NCBI RefSeq assembly: GCF_050947875.1
Contig: NC_134569.1
Coordinates: 34,346,777 to 34,410,776 of the forward strand
DNA: 64,000 nucleotides
Source of the DNA: Dermacentor variabilis
Lineage: Eukaryota; Arthropoda; Arachnida; Ixodida; Ixodidae
Reading direction: 5' to 3'
Part shown: piece by piece, positions 33,051 to 45,020 of the stretch
Layout of the letters: the number at the start of each line of letters is the position of its first letter
Numbering within the stretch: position 1 is the first letter of the stretch
Program-made: the position numbers and the translations under genes
Notes under the pieces: generated by a model
What the model was told of the DNA's origin: nothing
Seen by the model: the letters and a program-made list of their open reading frames with translations, nothing else
Databases searched by the model: none

Positions 33051-35689
33051 TATCTCTAAAGGCCGTTAGTTCTTCGAGGCCCACTGCCTGCTAAGTTTAA
33101 TCTAATTTTCTGCCTCGAAACCAATAAGATTTGATGTTACATGGTGTGCAAGACCTAGTCATTAGTGTACTATACATTACTGTGGCATGGCTCATGCAGC
33201 CAATTTTCTCGGAGAAGGGCGTGCCTGCTGACGGCGACCACAGAACAAAGAAATACTTTTCATAATATCGACACGTGCCTGCGTCAATAGAAACTTGGCA
33301 GACTGAACAGTAACTAACGTCTACGCAATGCGAAGCATTTATGATTTGTAGAGAATGTTCGTATGGTCAATTTATCTGTCGCGTAGCGAACGTTTTAGGG
33401 GGCTTACATTTATACTAAGTAAGACAAAATGTTCGTAATGGCAAGATATCAGACTGGAAGCAAGCTAAAAGCCTGTGGCTCAAACCCAGTGACCCCAGTG
33501 CGTGCACCCAGCGGCACACCCAGACTGCACTATCACCGGAATAGGCCCATGAAAACGGCGAGGTATACGCTTGCCCGGCACAAAGTGACGGAACTCGGAG
33601 AAGAATGCTTCGCATTAAATCAATTACGCAGGTTCCACGTGCTCACCGCAGTCTACGAGAAACGAAGCTTTAATGAAGAGGGGGGGGGGAGACAAAGGGG
33701 AGGAAAGACAGGGAGGTGAGAAAGGGCGGGGCTGCGGCCACCCACATTCCGGGCCTGTTTGCGTCGTTGTCACTCTCAAAGTCAAAGTCCGACGAAAAAG
33801 CGGCATCCTCAGACTCGCTACTCCTCGACCCATTGATTAATCAGCCGCAGAAACCGCGGAACCACGTGATCTGCAGTCTTTCGAAGCGCGCACGCCACTC
33901 CCGGAGGCGGCCATTTTAGGTTTCTGCTTTGGCGAACGCGAAATTTCGGAGCGTGTTAAAAATTACCGTCTCGCGAGAAAAAAAATCGAACTCCTTAGAA
34001 AAGAAAAATATAGTTCTCCTCCTTCACGTCCGCTGGCGCAGTGTGCGCGCTAGCGGTGCGAAAAGTCTTGAAAGCGGCGTTTAAAACCATCGTTAGCAGG
34101 CTAACGATGCCAACTGGGCGTGGTACCGAAAGAATTAAGCCTTATTCTTTCCTCCTCCCGAACGATATACTGAGGTCATGATCGGAAGATTCTGGCGGCA
34201 TGACTGTCGCCTCCACAGCCCGTGAACAACACGACGGCTCACGTGCATGTACTGTGAGCGAAGAACACCCTCGCGCTCTCGGCTTGAGCAGCCGCATCTG
34301 TTTGTTGCTCCTGAAAATCATCGGAACCATGGCTGGCCCGCGTAAATCTTTGCACTTCTTTGACCTAAATCTTTGATTTCTAAGCTCCGCCTCCCACATA
34401 TCTATTGAGATTCTTAATTGCGATGCCGCGGTTATAAAGCTCTACATCTTGGCGTATCGTATTTTTATTTTTTTCGAGTAGTGCTGATTTAATTGATGTA
34501 ATCGTCATTGAGTGACATGTTTTAAATGTGATTGCTTATATTCTCACCAAAGAGAGAAATTGTCATCTACCTGACTGTCAGTCGGGTGGATGACAGTTTT
34601 TCTCAAGAACATTTCCTTTGCCATGGGGACTTCCGAAGAACTGATTTACCATATGCAGTGTTTCTGCGCTTGCACAATTCGACGAGTTCGGCGTCGCGCT
34701 GCGATCTGCTAACATCCTAGTTAGCCCTGACGGTAGCTAAACCGTCAAAAATTTTCGTCTTTTCGTGCACCTTCCTTCACCTTGCAGGCTTCCGAAGAAC
34801 CGATATGTCTTACATTCCCATCGTGGAACCCTTTCGTGCTACACTGCAAGCTGATGAGATACTACATAAATTGTGTCGCTAACAAGGACAGCTATGAATA
34901 AATATAGGTCTGCCCAACAACAAGTGTAAGAACGCAGAACCATTCATATTGCACAGGAAGCATAAAGGAATAGGCAAAAAGTTATTTTTTTATTTCACAA
35001 ATTTTTTTGGTTCAGTGACTGATTGCTTGAATGATGAGCATACTGAACTTTGCGAAAAAGATGTACTCGGGGTTTCCTAAATGACATTCCTTCTCATGTT
35101 AGGTTGCTGGTGGTTTGCTTGTGTCAATCTTTACAATATCATATGTAAAATATTAACAAAATTTTCTGAACAAGTTGAGCTTTAAATGGAAATGTCTGTT
35201 AGCGCCGTGAAATTGTGACAAACCCGCACGGCGCTGTTTTTTGTCCGCGCTGCGATTTTGTGCCACTTCTTACATATGACGCTATTTATGTCAAAAAAAG
35301 AGGGAGACGTGAAGGAAGAAGATAAAGATGCGAGTTTTTGCAAACCTGTTTTTAGCCCACCTTTTTTTTCATTGTCCGTCAATTTTCAGTTTGGCAAATC
35401 AGTTCTGCGGAATCCCACTAGGTGGAGTAAGTCTTATTCGAGTTTCTCAGAACGACCCACAGTTGAGCAAAAATATTTCCTGGTCAAAGACCAGGACGAA
35501 TTTTTTATTAACTGCGATGCTCCGGTTCTGAGAAGCCCGTATGGTTTTCCTTTGTAGCTTCGTCCCGCATTCAGGTGCATAGCAATTTTGCCTTTCACGA
35601 CTCTCAGCTGAATAACAAACTCGTCTTTCATCTTCTACACGCACATTTATTAACAAGAAAGAAAGAAACTCAGGCGCATTTACGTGAGT
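33051..35689. other. Intergenic with a CpG-rich patch
   Basis: No gene is supported. Around 33700-33960 the sequence is CpG-rich and contains GGCGGCCATTTTAGG, a YY1-like promoter word; this is suggestive only. At 33681-33690 there is a G-run. Confidence 0.35.
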
Positions 35690-37576
35690 GCTTTTGTACA
35701 ATGTCGACTACGTTAGTATTAGGAAAGATCTGATTAAGAAAGGCCAGTGTATGAACGCCTCTAACCCTACAGCTAGAATAGAACTGGCAGAACTTTCCAA
35801 GTTAATCAACAAGGGTAAGACAGCTCACATAAGGAAGTATAATATGGATAGGATTGCACATGCTCTCAGGAACGGAGGAAGCCTAAAAGGAGGGAAGAAG
35901 AAACTAGCAATAGGCAAGAATCAGATGTATGCGTTAAGAGACAAAGCGGGCGATATCATTACCAATATGGATAAGATAATTCATGTCGCTGAGGAGTTGT
36001 ATAGAGATTTACACAGTACCAGTGGCACTCACGACGAGAATGGAAGAGGGAATAGTCTAGAGTAATTTGACATCCCACAAATAACGCCAGAAGAAGAAAA
36101 GAATGCCCTGGTAGCTATGCAAAGGGAGAAGGCAGCTGGGGAGGATCAGGTAACAGCAGATTTGTTGAAGGATGGTGGGCAGATATTTCTTGAAAAACTG
36201 GCCACCCTGTATACGCAATGCCTCAAGATATCGAGCGTACCGGAATCCCGGAAGAACGCCAGCTGAATCTTAATCCATAAAAAAGGGGACGCCAAAGACT
36301 TGAAAAATTATAGACCCATCAGCTTACTCCCCGTTCCCTATAAAGTATTCACTAAGGTAATCGCAAATAGAATCAGGAACACCTTAGACTTCTGTCAACC
36401 AAAGGACAAGCAGGATTTCGTAAAGGCTGCTCAACAATAGACCGTATTCACACTAATAAACAGGTGATAGAGAAATGTGCGGAATATAACCAACCTTTAT
36501 ATATAGCTTTCATTGATTACGAGAAATCGTTTGATTCAGTCGAAACCTCAGCAGTCATGCAGGCATTGCGGAATCAGGGTGCAGACGAGCCGTATGTAAA
36601 AATACTGAAAGATATCTATAGCGGCTCCACAGCCACCGTAGTCCTCCATAAAGAAAGCAACAAAATCCCAATAAGGAAGGGCGTCAGGCAGGGAGATACG
36701 ATCTCTCCAATGCTATTCACAGCGTGTTTACAGGGGGTATTCAGAGACCTGGATTGGGAAGAACGGGGGATAAGAGTTAATGGAGAATACCTTAGTAACT
36801 TGCGATTCGCTGATGATATTGCCTTGCTTAGTAACTCAGGGGACCAAGTGCAATGCATGTTCACTGCTCTTGAGAGGCAAAGCAGAAGGGTGGGTCTAAA
36901 AATTAATCTGCAGAAAACTAAAGTAATGTTTAACTGTCTCGGAAGAAAACAGCAGTTTACCATAGGTAGCGAGGCACTGGAAGCGGTAAGGGAATACATC
37001 TACTTAGTGACCGCGGATCCGGATTATGAGACGGAAATAAACAGAAGAATAAGAATGGGCTTGGGTGCGTTGGGCAGGCATTCTCAGATCATGAACAGCA
37101 GGTTGCTATTATCCCTCAAAAGAAAAGTGTTTAACAGCTGTGCCTTACTAGTACTCACCTACGAGGCAGAAACCTGGAGGCTTACGAAAAGGGTTTTACT
37201 TAAATTGAGGACGACGCAACGAGCTATGGAAAAAAGAATGATTGGTGTAACGTTAAGGGATAAGAAAAGAGCAGATTGGGTGAGGGAACAAACGCAAGTT
37301 AATGACATCTTAGTTGAAATCAAGAAAAAGAAATGGGCATGGGCAGGACACGTAATGAGGAAGGAAGATAACAGATGGCCATTAAGCGTTACGGACTGGA
37401 TTCCAAGAGAAGAGAAGCGTAGCAGGGGGCGGCAGAAAGTTAGGTGGGCGGATGAGATGAAGAAGTTTGCAAGGAAAACATGGCTACAATTAGCACATGA
37501 CCGGGGTAGTTGGAGAAGTATGGGAGAGGCCTTTACCCTGCAGTGGGCGCAGCCAGGCTGCTGCTGCTGATGATGA
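35690..37576 (+). mobile_element. RTE/BovB-type LINE, second copy, 5'-truncated
   Basis: This is closely related to the LINE at 15.7-18.4 kb. It starts in the linker between endonuclease and reverse transcriptase (VDYVSIRKDLIKK) and so lacks head, leader and endonuclease. Lesions: TAA at 36063-36065, TGA near 36266, and a one-base deletion near 36405-36412 that shifts frame just before the GFRKG motif. A nine-base in-frame loss near 37005 turns YLGQVV into YLV. The end is GCTGCTGCTGATGATGATGA rather than a long TGA run, so the tail has hardly expanded here. Confidence 0.85.
36401..37570 (+). CDS. RTE reverse-transcriptase ORF, second copy (partial)
   Basis: The open frame runs from about 36401; the first ATG is at 36464 (368 codons from there). 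It contains [26 protein letters not shown], the catalytic FADD at residues 115-118 counted from that [15 protein letters not shown], and the C-terminal [11 protein letters not shown]. The finger region lies upstream in another frame with a stop codon. It retains the catalytic residues but is part of a dead, truncated element. Confidence 0.8.
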   Translation, partial: KGQAGFRKGCSTIDRIHTNKQVIEKCAEYNQPLYIAFIDYEKSFDSVETSAVMQALRNQGADEPYVKILKDIYSGSTATVVLHKESNKIPIRKGVRQGDTISPMLFTACLQGVFRDLDWEERGIRVNGEYLSNLRFADDIALLSNSGDQVQCMFTALERQSRRVGLKINLQKTKVMFNCLGRKQQFTIGSEALEAVREYIYLVTADPDYETEINRRIRMGLGALGRHSQIMNSRLLLSLKRKVFNSCALLVLTYEAETWRLTKRVLLKLRTTQRAMEKRMIGVTLRDKKRADWVREQTQVNDILVEIKKKKWAWAGHVMRKEDNRWPLSVTDWIPREEKRSRGRQKVRWADEMKKFARKTWLQLAHDRGSWRSMGEAFTLQWAQPGCCC

Positions 37577-37746
37577 TGACTACTTTAGGGGCAATACCTT
37601 ATTACTGCTTACGCGCTTATGTCACCTTAAGTATGTCATGAAATCCGGCAGACTATTTTTCTTTTAATAAATGGACATGCGCAGTAGGTATCATAAAGGG
37701 CACATTTCCTTTATAAGGTAAACACGATGCTAAAATTTTACAAACT
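37577..37746. other. Short spacer between RTE copy and MITE pair
   Basis: Nothing recognised. Confidence 0.3.
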
Positions 37747-37892
37747 GGGGTCGAATTTACAAAGTATTTCTTTCGTAAGGGCTCCCCACCATTGGCCGTC
37801 CTCATTCGCTAATAATACGGCTTGCATCCACATTGGCTGAAATTCTATCTTACCGACAATCTTAGCGTAAGAAATCTTTTGAGATCGGGCCC
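37747..37892. mobile_element. ~146-bp MITE family R3, copy 1
   Basis: It begins GGGGTCGAATTTACAAAG and ends AAATCTTTTGAGATCGGGCCC, the rough inverse of its start. It contains GCTAATAATACGGC, TGGCTGAAATTCTATCTTA and TAGCGTAAGAAAT, which align with the neighbouring copy at 37933-38079. It is short, non-coding and has complementary ends, so it is called a MITE. Confidence 0.6.
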
Positions 37893-37932
37893 TGAATCGT
37901 AATCAGGTGTTCCTCCTAGCACGGACAAATCA

Positions 37933-38079
37933 GGGGCCGAATTCACGAATCTTCTCGTTCATATGTGCTCTTTCTCATTGGGTGGCCCCCTTTGCTAAAT
38001 ATATATCCAGCATTAGGATTGGCTGAAAGTTGTTCTCACAAACAATTGTAGCGTAAGAGCGTTTTGTGACTACGGGGCC
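37933..38079. mobile_element. ~147-bp MITE family R3, copy 2
   Basis: It begins GGGGCCGAATTCACGAATC and ends GTTTTGTGACTACGGGGCC. Internal words GGATTGGCTGAAAGTTGTTC and TAGCGTAAGAGCG match copy 1 in the same order and orientation. Only 40 bases separate the copies. Confidence 0.65.
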
Positions 38080-39164
38080 AGTACTGTAAAGAACATGCGT
38101 ATAGTTAAGGAAAATTCTGTGAACATATGCTACGTGTACATACTTCTATAAGTTAAACGCTTGTATAAAAGGCCACATTCAGTGAGAAAAGACATCAAGC
38201 TCACGGTATGTACCCTTCTCAGAGGATCTCAAAGATACTAGGTTGCGTGTGTTAGTTGAAATTTGCAGAATTTTACTCTGGATCGTTAAGAGGATGTAGT
38301 GTATCAGAGCCTTAAGCGTTTGTTTCAGAGGACCACGTCGAAGGCGAAGCTACGTGCGCGTTTGTTCAGTCACATCAACAAGGACAATGACGAGGACTGT
38401 TTGTGAATATTGCCTTGAAAGCATCGCACTTTCCACGCACCCGTAAGCTATTCCGGTACGCTCTTCGTGAGCGTCGCTATAGGTCGAGCTGGTCCATTGT
38501 TACACACGTGGACAAGTTTCTCTGAAGCACCAGGAGAGCGACGGCATGTGCTTTCTGCAGCGGTTTAGGAAACGTGAGGGAAAAAAAGCGTCTCTTCAGG
38601 CTTTCCAACATAAGTGATGAAGGTTTTATGCGACAGTGTATAGGAGCGCAAGCAGGAGCACGGCTGAGTATGAGTGCCGCTGCCAAACAGTTCGGTCGTT
38701 AGTGTTCCCGTATGAATGCTGAGGAGCGAGCGAAGCGTATAAAGCGCTTGAGACGAGCGACACTTCTGCAGGCGCTCGTAGGCAGAGAAATCTTGAACCA
38801 AAAAGTGTGAAGGACATCAACACGTCGGAGAGACGACGTGTGCCCGAATTTCATTATTATAACTGTTGAAACTTTTTCCTTATGTATTTTGGTGCCTCCT
38901 TTAATGAGTTATCGTTGCAATTCATGGTCGTTCAAGTCCTATGAATCTTTGGCGGCATCAAATGAGAGCAATAATGGATGTCTGTATATAACCTTCGAGG
39001 TACTGCCTTTCTGTGTTCGGAAGAACATTCTTTCAATGAAGAATTATCGCGAGCATGCCAGGAAATCGCTGCCAATACGTGAGCATAGGCAAGTCCAGTA
39101 TATGACAATATACATAAGGGTATCGTGAACAGGTAGGTAATGTGCCCAACTAACAGCAGTGTAG
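38080..39164. other. Intergenic, no supported gene
   Basis: Short ORFs without motifs. Confidence 0.35.
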
Positions 39165-39575
39165 ACTGATATTTGCCAGAATGAACTTGCGGCTATCAAA
39201 GCGACCAGACGAGTAGCCTTTCAGGAACGCTAGAAACAATAAGTATGTTGGTTTTTAGTTTATTTCGGAAAGCTATGTGTTGTGAGAAATCAAGAAGCGG
39301 CCGCGATCATGTTACGTCAGCTCATTTGACAGTGTCTTTGACTGTAAAAAGTGGTATCGCGAAGACGTGTGTAGTAAGATTATTTGACAGTGCCTTAGAC
39401 TGTACAAAGCGGTATCGCGAGGACGTGTGTAGTATCGCCAATTCAATGAAACGTCAACGTTGCAGAATAATTTCCAGAAAGAACTTCGGGCTATCAATGC
39501 AATCGCACGAGCAGCCTTTGGAGAACACCGAAAAAACTTAGCATGTTTTCTTATTTAGCATTTAGAAAATAGAGC
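39165..39575 (+). repeat. Nested local duplication
   Basis: An outer diverged direct repeat links 39172-39255 and 39467-39550; both read CCAGAA..GAACTT then GGCTATCAA, GCAGCCTTT/GTAGCCTTT and TATTTAG-like ends. Between them lies an inner tandem pair of 58-bp units (39322-39379 and 39380-39437) sharing ATTTGACAGTG, GTATCGCGA and GACGTGTGTAGTA. No gene is recognised. Confidence 0.7.
39322..39437 (+). repeat. 58-bp tandem repeat, two units
   Basis: The two units differ at a handful of positions (for example AGTGTCTTTGACTG against AGTGCCTTAGACTG) and have the same length, so this is a clear tandem duplication. Confidence 0.85.
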
Positions 39576-40501
39576 GTGAGCTTAAGTTCCTCTTTCAGTT
39601 TAGCACATTTCTAAGCTATGTCACGCTTTGACAAAGAACTATTGTATAAAGTATATCTTGTTCTTGTCTACATTTGCCAAGAATACAAAGTTATTGTGTG
39701 TAGGTGATTTCACACATCAAGATTTAGTATTAATTTTTGATATTCCCTTACTAAACTTTTATGAGTATTCATGAAGTCAGGCAAACCTGCATATGGCTAT
39801 AGAGAATCCTGCTTTTCTGTCTATATCATGCAACATTAGCACACGACGTTGCTTCCAGCACCATTCTGGTGCTTCAGAACGGGCAAGCTTCTGTGTTAAA
39901 GAGCTGGCATGCACTGTCGACGCTTGTGCACAGCACTTTAGAGAAGTTTCTGTCACTAGAGTACGCGTTTACATATATAGTTGAGAGCGTAGGTTTACTT
40001 TCACCGCGAACTGTGCAGTATAAATATCTTAACTCTCAGTGCTTTCTGGTCTTTGCTGGAAGACGTTTTCACCCCAAGGAGTGCTTTTTGCATTAAATGT
40101 CCCACTGTACTGTTGGGCTGCACAACTACTCAAGTTGTTATTAACTTAGGAGAACGTTATCATTTTATACAGCACCCTTTGCTCTCAGGAAACAATGAAA
40201 AATAGTTGTAAAGTTATCTTTCTTCTTAGTTTTCAACCGTCAGTTCAAGGCGGCCTGAAACATTTGTGCTCTGTCTGCAAACCAAGCTCTAACTTTAGTG
40301 GGTACTACGTCGTGCGATGCACCAAGGTTTAGGAGATTCTTTGCTTTTACTTACATTTTCTCTGAGTACATCAATATGTTGCTTGCCTTTTCCATTCTCC
40401 CTGTGTAGGATAGCCAGTAAGACGCTTTTGTGATCAACATGCCGGCCTTCTCGCTTTCTTTTCTGTCTCTCTATTTCCGATCCCATCGGGTTTGAAGTGC
40501 G
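39576..40501. other. Intergenic, no supported gene
   Basis: AT-rich, short ORFs only. Confidence 0.35.
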
Positions 40502-40546
40502 GCGCAGAGTTTCAGTTCAAGTTTCACTTGAACTGAAACTCTGCGC
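40502..40546. repeat. Perfect 21-bp-arm hairpin
   Basis: The left arm GCGCAGAGTTTCAGTTCAAG+T (40502-40522) is matched base for base by its inverse at 40526-40546 around the three-base spacer TTC. No terminator-like or RNA-gene context was found. Such near-palindromes often arise by template switching or from a foldback insertion. The following sequence (40561-40590) carries a small direct repeat of TTTCACAAACGT. Confidence 0.95.
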
Positions 40547-42310
40547 TAGTTTCGGAAGCTTTTTTCACAAACGTCAGTTTCACAAACGTGAGTTGGAGTA
40601 AACCTGTTTTTGATCGCTTAGATGTTAAAGATGTTCCTTCTATGGCATTCGGAAATTGTGGGTCCCCATAATGTAGTCCACCTATCAGCTTCTACAATGG
40701 AAAATAATAGTGTTTCTCGAAAACAAATGAAGAACTGAACTTCCATGGTAGCTTTATATCAGCACGAAGAACTTCATCGATCAACCGGAAGAAGAAAAAA
40801 TCCATAGCGTCGCCAGCAGTGCAAGTAATCAAGTACCCAAGTAAGTAAATACGCGTGACAGATGAAGCACTTGCATATTTGTCTGTTTTACTTCCCGAAC
40901 AAGATCTGCGGGTTCTTTCGTTGCTTTCCTTTCACTCGACTCCTATACTCACGAAATGATCTCAAGCGTCTGAGCTTTGCATAGGACAATGAAGGAACCG
41001 CTCAGCGCACTTTCTTCAACATGCGAGCACGTGCCAAATGCGTTCATTCCTCGAAAGAGGCTCAGACATTTTTATTAAACTCCGTAAGCGAAGCACATGC
41101 CACTGAAGCTCCAAATAAACTCGTTGCTGACTCCCTGACTGTCACGGTCGTGCGTGTGCCGCATCAGCGAGAACAAAAAAGCGACCTTCAGAGCGTCGAT
41201 CGCGCTGCAGTCAGCGGAAATGGCGCTCGGAGAGCTGAAAGCGGTGCTTGTCTGTTATGGCCCGTGTGCCTCTCGGCAACCGACGACCGCGGCAGCCTGG
41301 GTTCCTCGTTGGCCCGAATGTGAGACCTCTGCGCGACGCAGCCCGTTAATTACGAGGGCAGGTGTAGCTCGCGTCGCAGGAAACGCTGTTTTCGACTCTG
41401 CTGTGCTCAGCATCCGTAATTGCTTCCCCGAAGCTGCTGCTGCAACGACGGTGGGGCATGAAAATGGAAGGCTCTCCAGTCTGTCTGCGGTGCTTCTTTT
41501 TTTGAGCGGGTTATAGAGATTCCGGACACAAAATCCGAACGCGGGATCCACCGATCCGTTCGCCTCTCTGTGCATTCGTTTGGTGTCGGGATGCTCATGC
41601 ACGAGGGTCGGGCATAGCCACGCGGCGGCCGTTAAGGCCACTTCCGCAATCGCTTTCGTGCGGGGTGACGGCATGCGGTGGCGTGCTCGGTATCAAGTGT
41701 CAGTCAAAAGACAGCCACTGACGCAATCCGTATCGGAGTCTGGAATATTAGTTTAGAACGTAATTATCCGTGATTATAAAAGAAATCTTACGTGTACATC
41801 ACTCGAATAGACAAATGATTCTACCAGTTTCACAGCGAAGCTATTAAGATCCGGGATTTCGTGGCGTCTATGTTCAGAAACTATCGTCATGTGGACAATC
41901 CTGGTGATGGTGCAGAAAGGGTCCTAGCTGAATGACATATGCGCCTGTAGGCTCGGGGACCTGTAACGCGTCCTTGAACCCTTGCCACACCTGGGGCTCA
42001 AGCTATCATCATCAGCAATGGATCGAGCGCCATGGTCTCCCACAGCTGGCTTCACTGCCGCTCATCATTCCAGCGCAGAATTTGACTTCTCACATCGTAA
42101 TGGGCAGGTCAAGTTTACGGGGATATGAGCCATTGCTTAAAGGAGTGTGAGACATTCATCGTATTACGTGACGGATACATTTATTAACAGAGGTGATACG
42201 CGAATGTGTGTGCGTACCTATATCGTCACGATGACCACAAGTCAGGATAATAAATATTTTCGTACCGTTGTTCAAAATTATGTGCCATGCTTGTGTTGTG
42301 CGCTAAACAG
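40547..42310. other. Intergenic, no supported gene
   Basis: From about 41020 to 41690 the sequence is moderately GC-rich with overlapping ORFs of 100-139 codons on both strands, none with a recognisable domain. Nothing else is supported. Confidence 0.35.
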
Positions 42311-42353
42311 TTTCACCTTCACATCCACCTTCACATCATCCACCTTCACAGAG
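42311..42353 (+). repeat. Short tandem repeat, CCACCTTCACATC-like
   Basis: Three imperfect units built on CACCTTCACATC. A second small tandem of AGCTAGTAG occurs at about 42450-42487. Confidence 0.75.
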
Positions 42354-42557
42354 TGAAATGTCTCATGGATCATTTCTTTCGCGTGTTGTTAGCCAGCGAT
42401 CCGTAATTTAATTTCTCACGTGTCGTCTTGCGGGTTCCACCTTGAAGGTTAGCTAGTAGCTAGTAGCACCTTGAAGTAGCTAGTAGTCCAGAAACACAGT
42501 CTGCGCAGGAACCATGTAAAGTTGTTTTTCTCGTTGTTTTTTCCTTCTTTCACCGGC

Positions 42558-42560
<3 letters not shown>

Positions 42561-42608
<48 letters not shown>
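42561..42608. repeat. (AT)24 microsatellite
   Basis: Forty-eight bases of perfect AT repeat. Confidence 0.95.
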
Positions 42609-42612
<4 letters not shown>

Positions 42613-42786
42613 AAGAAGGGACATAAAAACGCGAACGCCGGCAATCACGACAATCAGGCTTTCCCGAAGTTTTAGCAGCCGTTTGTGGCAGATTGAATAA
42701 CCTAGCTCAAGAGCAGTAATTATACTAAGCGGCGGACATGACTAGCACGAGAAAGCGAGACAATTATTGAATCAATTATTAAACAC

Positions 42787-43160
42787 CCACTAATTAATTT
42801 CCAATTAGTTTGTTTACGCCACACATTGCAAATTGCAAATTATAGCCAAGACGTCTCAAGACGTATACAGTGGAAATAATCTCTGGGGTGACACCAGTTT
42901 CGAGATACTTCCCAGTGTATGAGACGAAATACATGAGCGTTCTAGTTATTTTTGTGCTTCAGTGCATAAAAGACCGTTTTGCTAAAAAAGTAAGCGAACC
43001 GACGCTGCGTTTTTACGACGAGTTTGATGGCGTATATCTCGAAACGGGCGTCACCCTGGAGATTCACTTGAATTCGATACATCTTGCAAACCCAGCGTCT
43101 TCCATTCGTAAATTGCTCTTCGTTTGGTGGAGTCATTAACTAGGAAGTTAATTAGTGAAT
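42787..43160. mobile_element. ~374-bp MITE-like unit
   Basis: The left end CCACTAATTAATTTCCAATT (42787-42806, continuing to 42810) is the imperfect inverse of the right end AACTAGGAAGTTAATTAGTG (43139-43158). The inside contains AAGACGTATACAGTGG, TATCTCGAAACGGGCG and TTCACTTGAATTCGATACAT, which I recall as words of a common tick repeat. The 89-codon ORF at 42870-43139 lies entirely inside the unit and has no known domain. Confidence 0.55.
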
Positions 43161-44100
43161 TTTTTTTAGTTAGTAGAGAATGTTTTTAGATTTCTCGCGC
43201 TAGTAATGTACGCCTCTCCTAATAAACCAGTGGAAGGTGTAGAGTTGTGTTATCTGCAACAGGCGATTTCTAAAAATTCGGGTGTCTTAAGATTATCAGC
43301 CCGTATATATGATATTAGGAAGTTAGCCAGTACAAAACAAATTTGACTCCTTTCTACTATGAAAGTAGGACGTCCAGTAGTTACATGCGTGGTGGTCACA
43401 CCACGTGTCAAGTAGAGCCGTCTCTGCGAATTAGTGGTTAACTTCCACCAAGTGGCCCGTTTATTCAGCACAAGACAACAAACACAGACATTGTCACCAT
43501 TTTTCGGCGAAACCTGAAATGCCTTCATGAAACGTATTTCGTTTGCAAGTAACGCTAATGACATTTGTTGCCCATTGATGCTTGGTTCCGTCAATCGCTC
43601 CACAGTGGCTAAATTCTGTCTTATAATATATGCGCGGCCACAATCAAAACAAGCCATTACAACAAACCAAATAAGAGCCCTCTGTAATAGCGCCCCACAA
43701 CATTGCTTCGCATATAAAAAGTTACCCATCTAGAAGAGTTAACGCCACGTTGCTTCTTTCAAGGCCCACTTGTGCCTATTTCAAGTCGGTGAGCGCGTAC
43801 ACATGCTGTCGCTTACCCAACCACGCGCAAGGATGCTAAGCGCATCACCGCCATTCGCACTGATCATCACTGCACTGATGCGGTGTGCGCCTATGTATTT
43901 CGTTCGCTCTCTTTATTTCTTCTTCTTTTTTCCACTCCGACAGCGGAAGCAAGGCGAGCTTCAGAAAGCCAGGATCACTTTAAACGTTCGCTTCTTAGTG
44001 TCCTTTGCACGCAGAACACACAAGAGTTCTTCAAGTACTCACGTCAGCACTGCATAGCGAATTCCCCGCGGCCTGATTAACCCCCACGCTTTTCCAATCG
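43161..44100. other. Intergenic, no supported gene
   Basis: Short ORFs without motifs on both strands. Confidence 0.35.
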
Positions 44101-45020
44101 CCTCGGGGCATCAACGGGACGGAAGAAGAGGCCTCTTGGCTCGAAAGAGACTAGAGGCAGCTTTCCGGCTTGAACGCGTTTCTTCCGCTGCCTCCCGCGC
44201 CTCGGTAAACGGATTCTGTTTCTTACCGAGCTTCCCAATCATGTTCCGACATTGTGCTTTCGAAGCGTTACCCCTAGCCTCTCGTGGCGAGGCTCGCTTG
44301 CCAGCCAAGCTTGGGCGCTTCTATTGTGTCGGCGCCTGCAGTTTCTTCCCGCCCGAGGCCCGGCGACCGCGGCTTACCGAGTCCGAAAGGTCGAAAAGAG
44401 ATATACAGGCTCCGGTTATTTACAGTTCCAGAGCAAGAGACTGTCGTCGAGACAGCGGCTTGCGCCACCGGCCAGCTCGAGAAAGCAAAGCGCGCTAATT
44501 AGTTACAGTGTCAACGGGCCTACGTAGGCTTCTGTCTCCCTCCTGCTTGCATTCCATTCCTTCTTGCTGTATGCAGCGCCTTCTGGCGGCGTGCGCTTTC
44601 TGCGATGGGCAAGCAACTTCTTGCCACCGGGGCAGGGACTCGCGCTGGCTAAAAATAAGGATGAAAGGAGAGAAAAGGAAAGGAAGTTACGCGCGAGAAA
44701 ACAAGGATATCTACAGAAGCAGCGGAAACTAGAGCCACAGATAGAGCCGAAAGAAAGGAAAGGACGGAGAAAAGTGGCGCCCGAAAGACAAGATGGTGAG
44801 CGGAGGGAGTAGCGAACGGCGCGAGTGCGGGTCCCAGCGCGCTCGCCCAATTTGCGGTCCATTTAGTCGCCAGCGCAGCGGCGCACAAGACAAACCCCTT
44901 CCGCGTAATTGAACAGGCTGGACGCACGCAGCGCTGGCCGAAGGAGACAGGACCGGGGGCGCACGAGCAACGGGCATGCGCCACGGACGGTCAATGCGTT
45001 GCGCAGACCATGTGAAGTAA
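44101..45020. other. CpG-rich block, possible promoter/first-exon region
   Basis: GC-rich sequence with purine-rich runs (44660-44770) and many CpGs; ORFs overlap in several frames without domains. At 44793-44795 an ATG in the context GACAAGATGG is followed immediately by GTGAGC, a possible donor, so a first exon containing only the start codon is conceivable. No downstream exon was identified. Confidence 0.3.
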
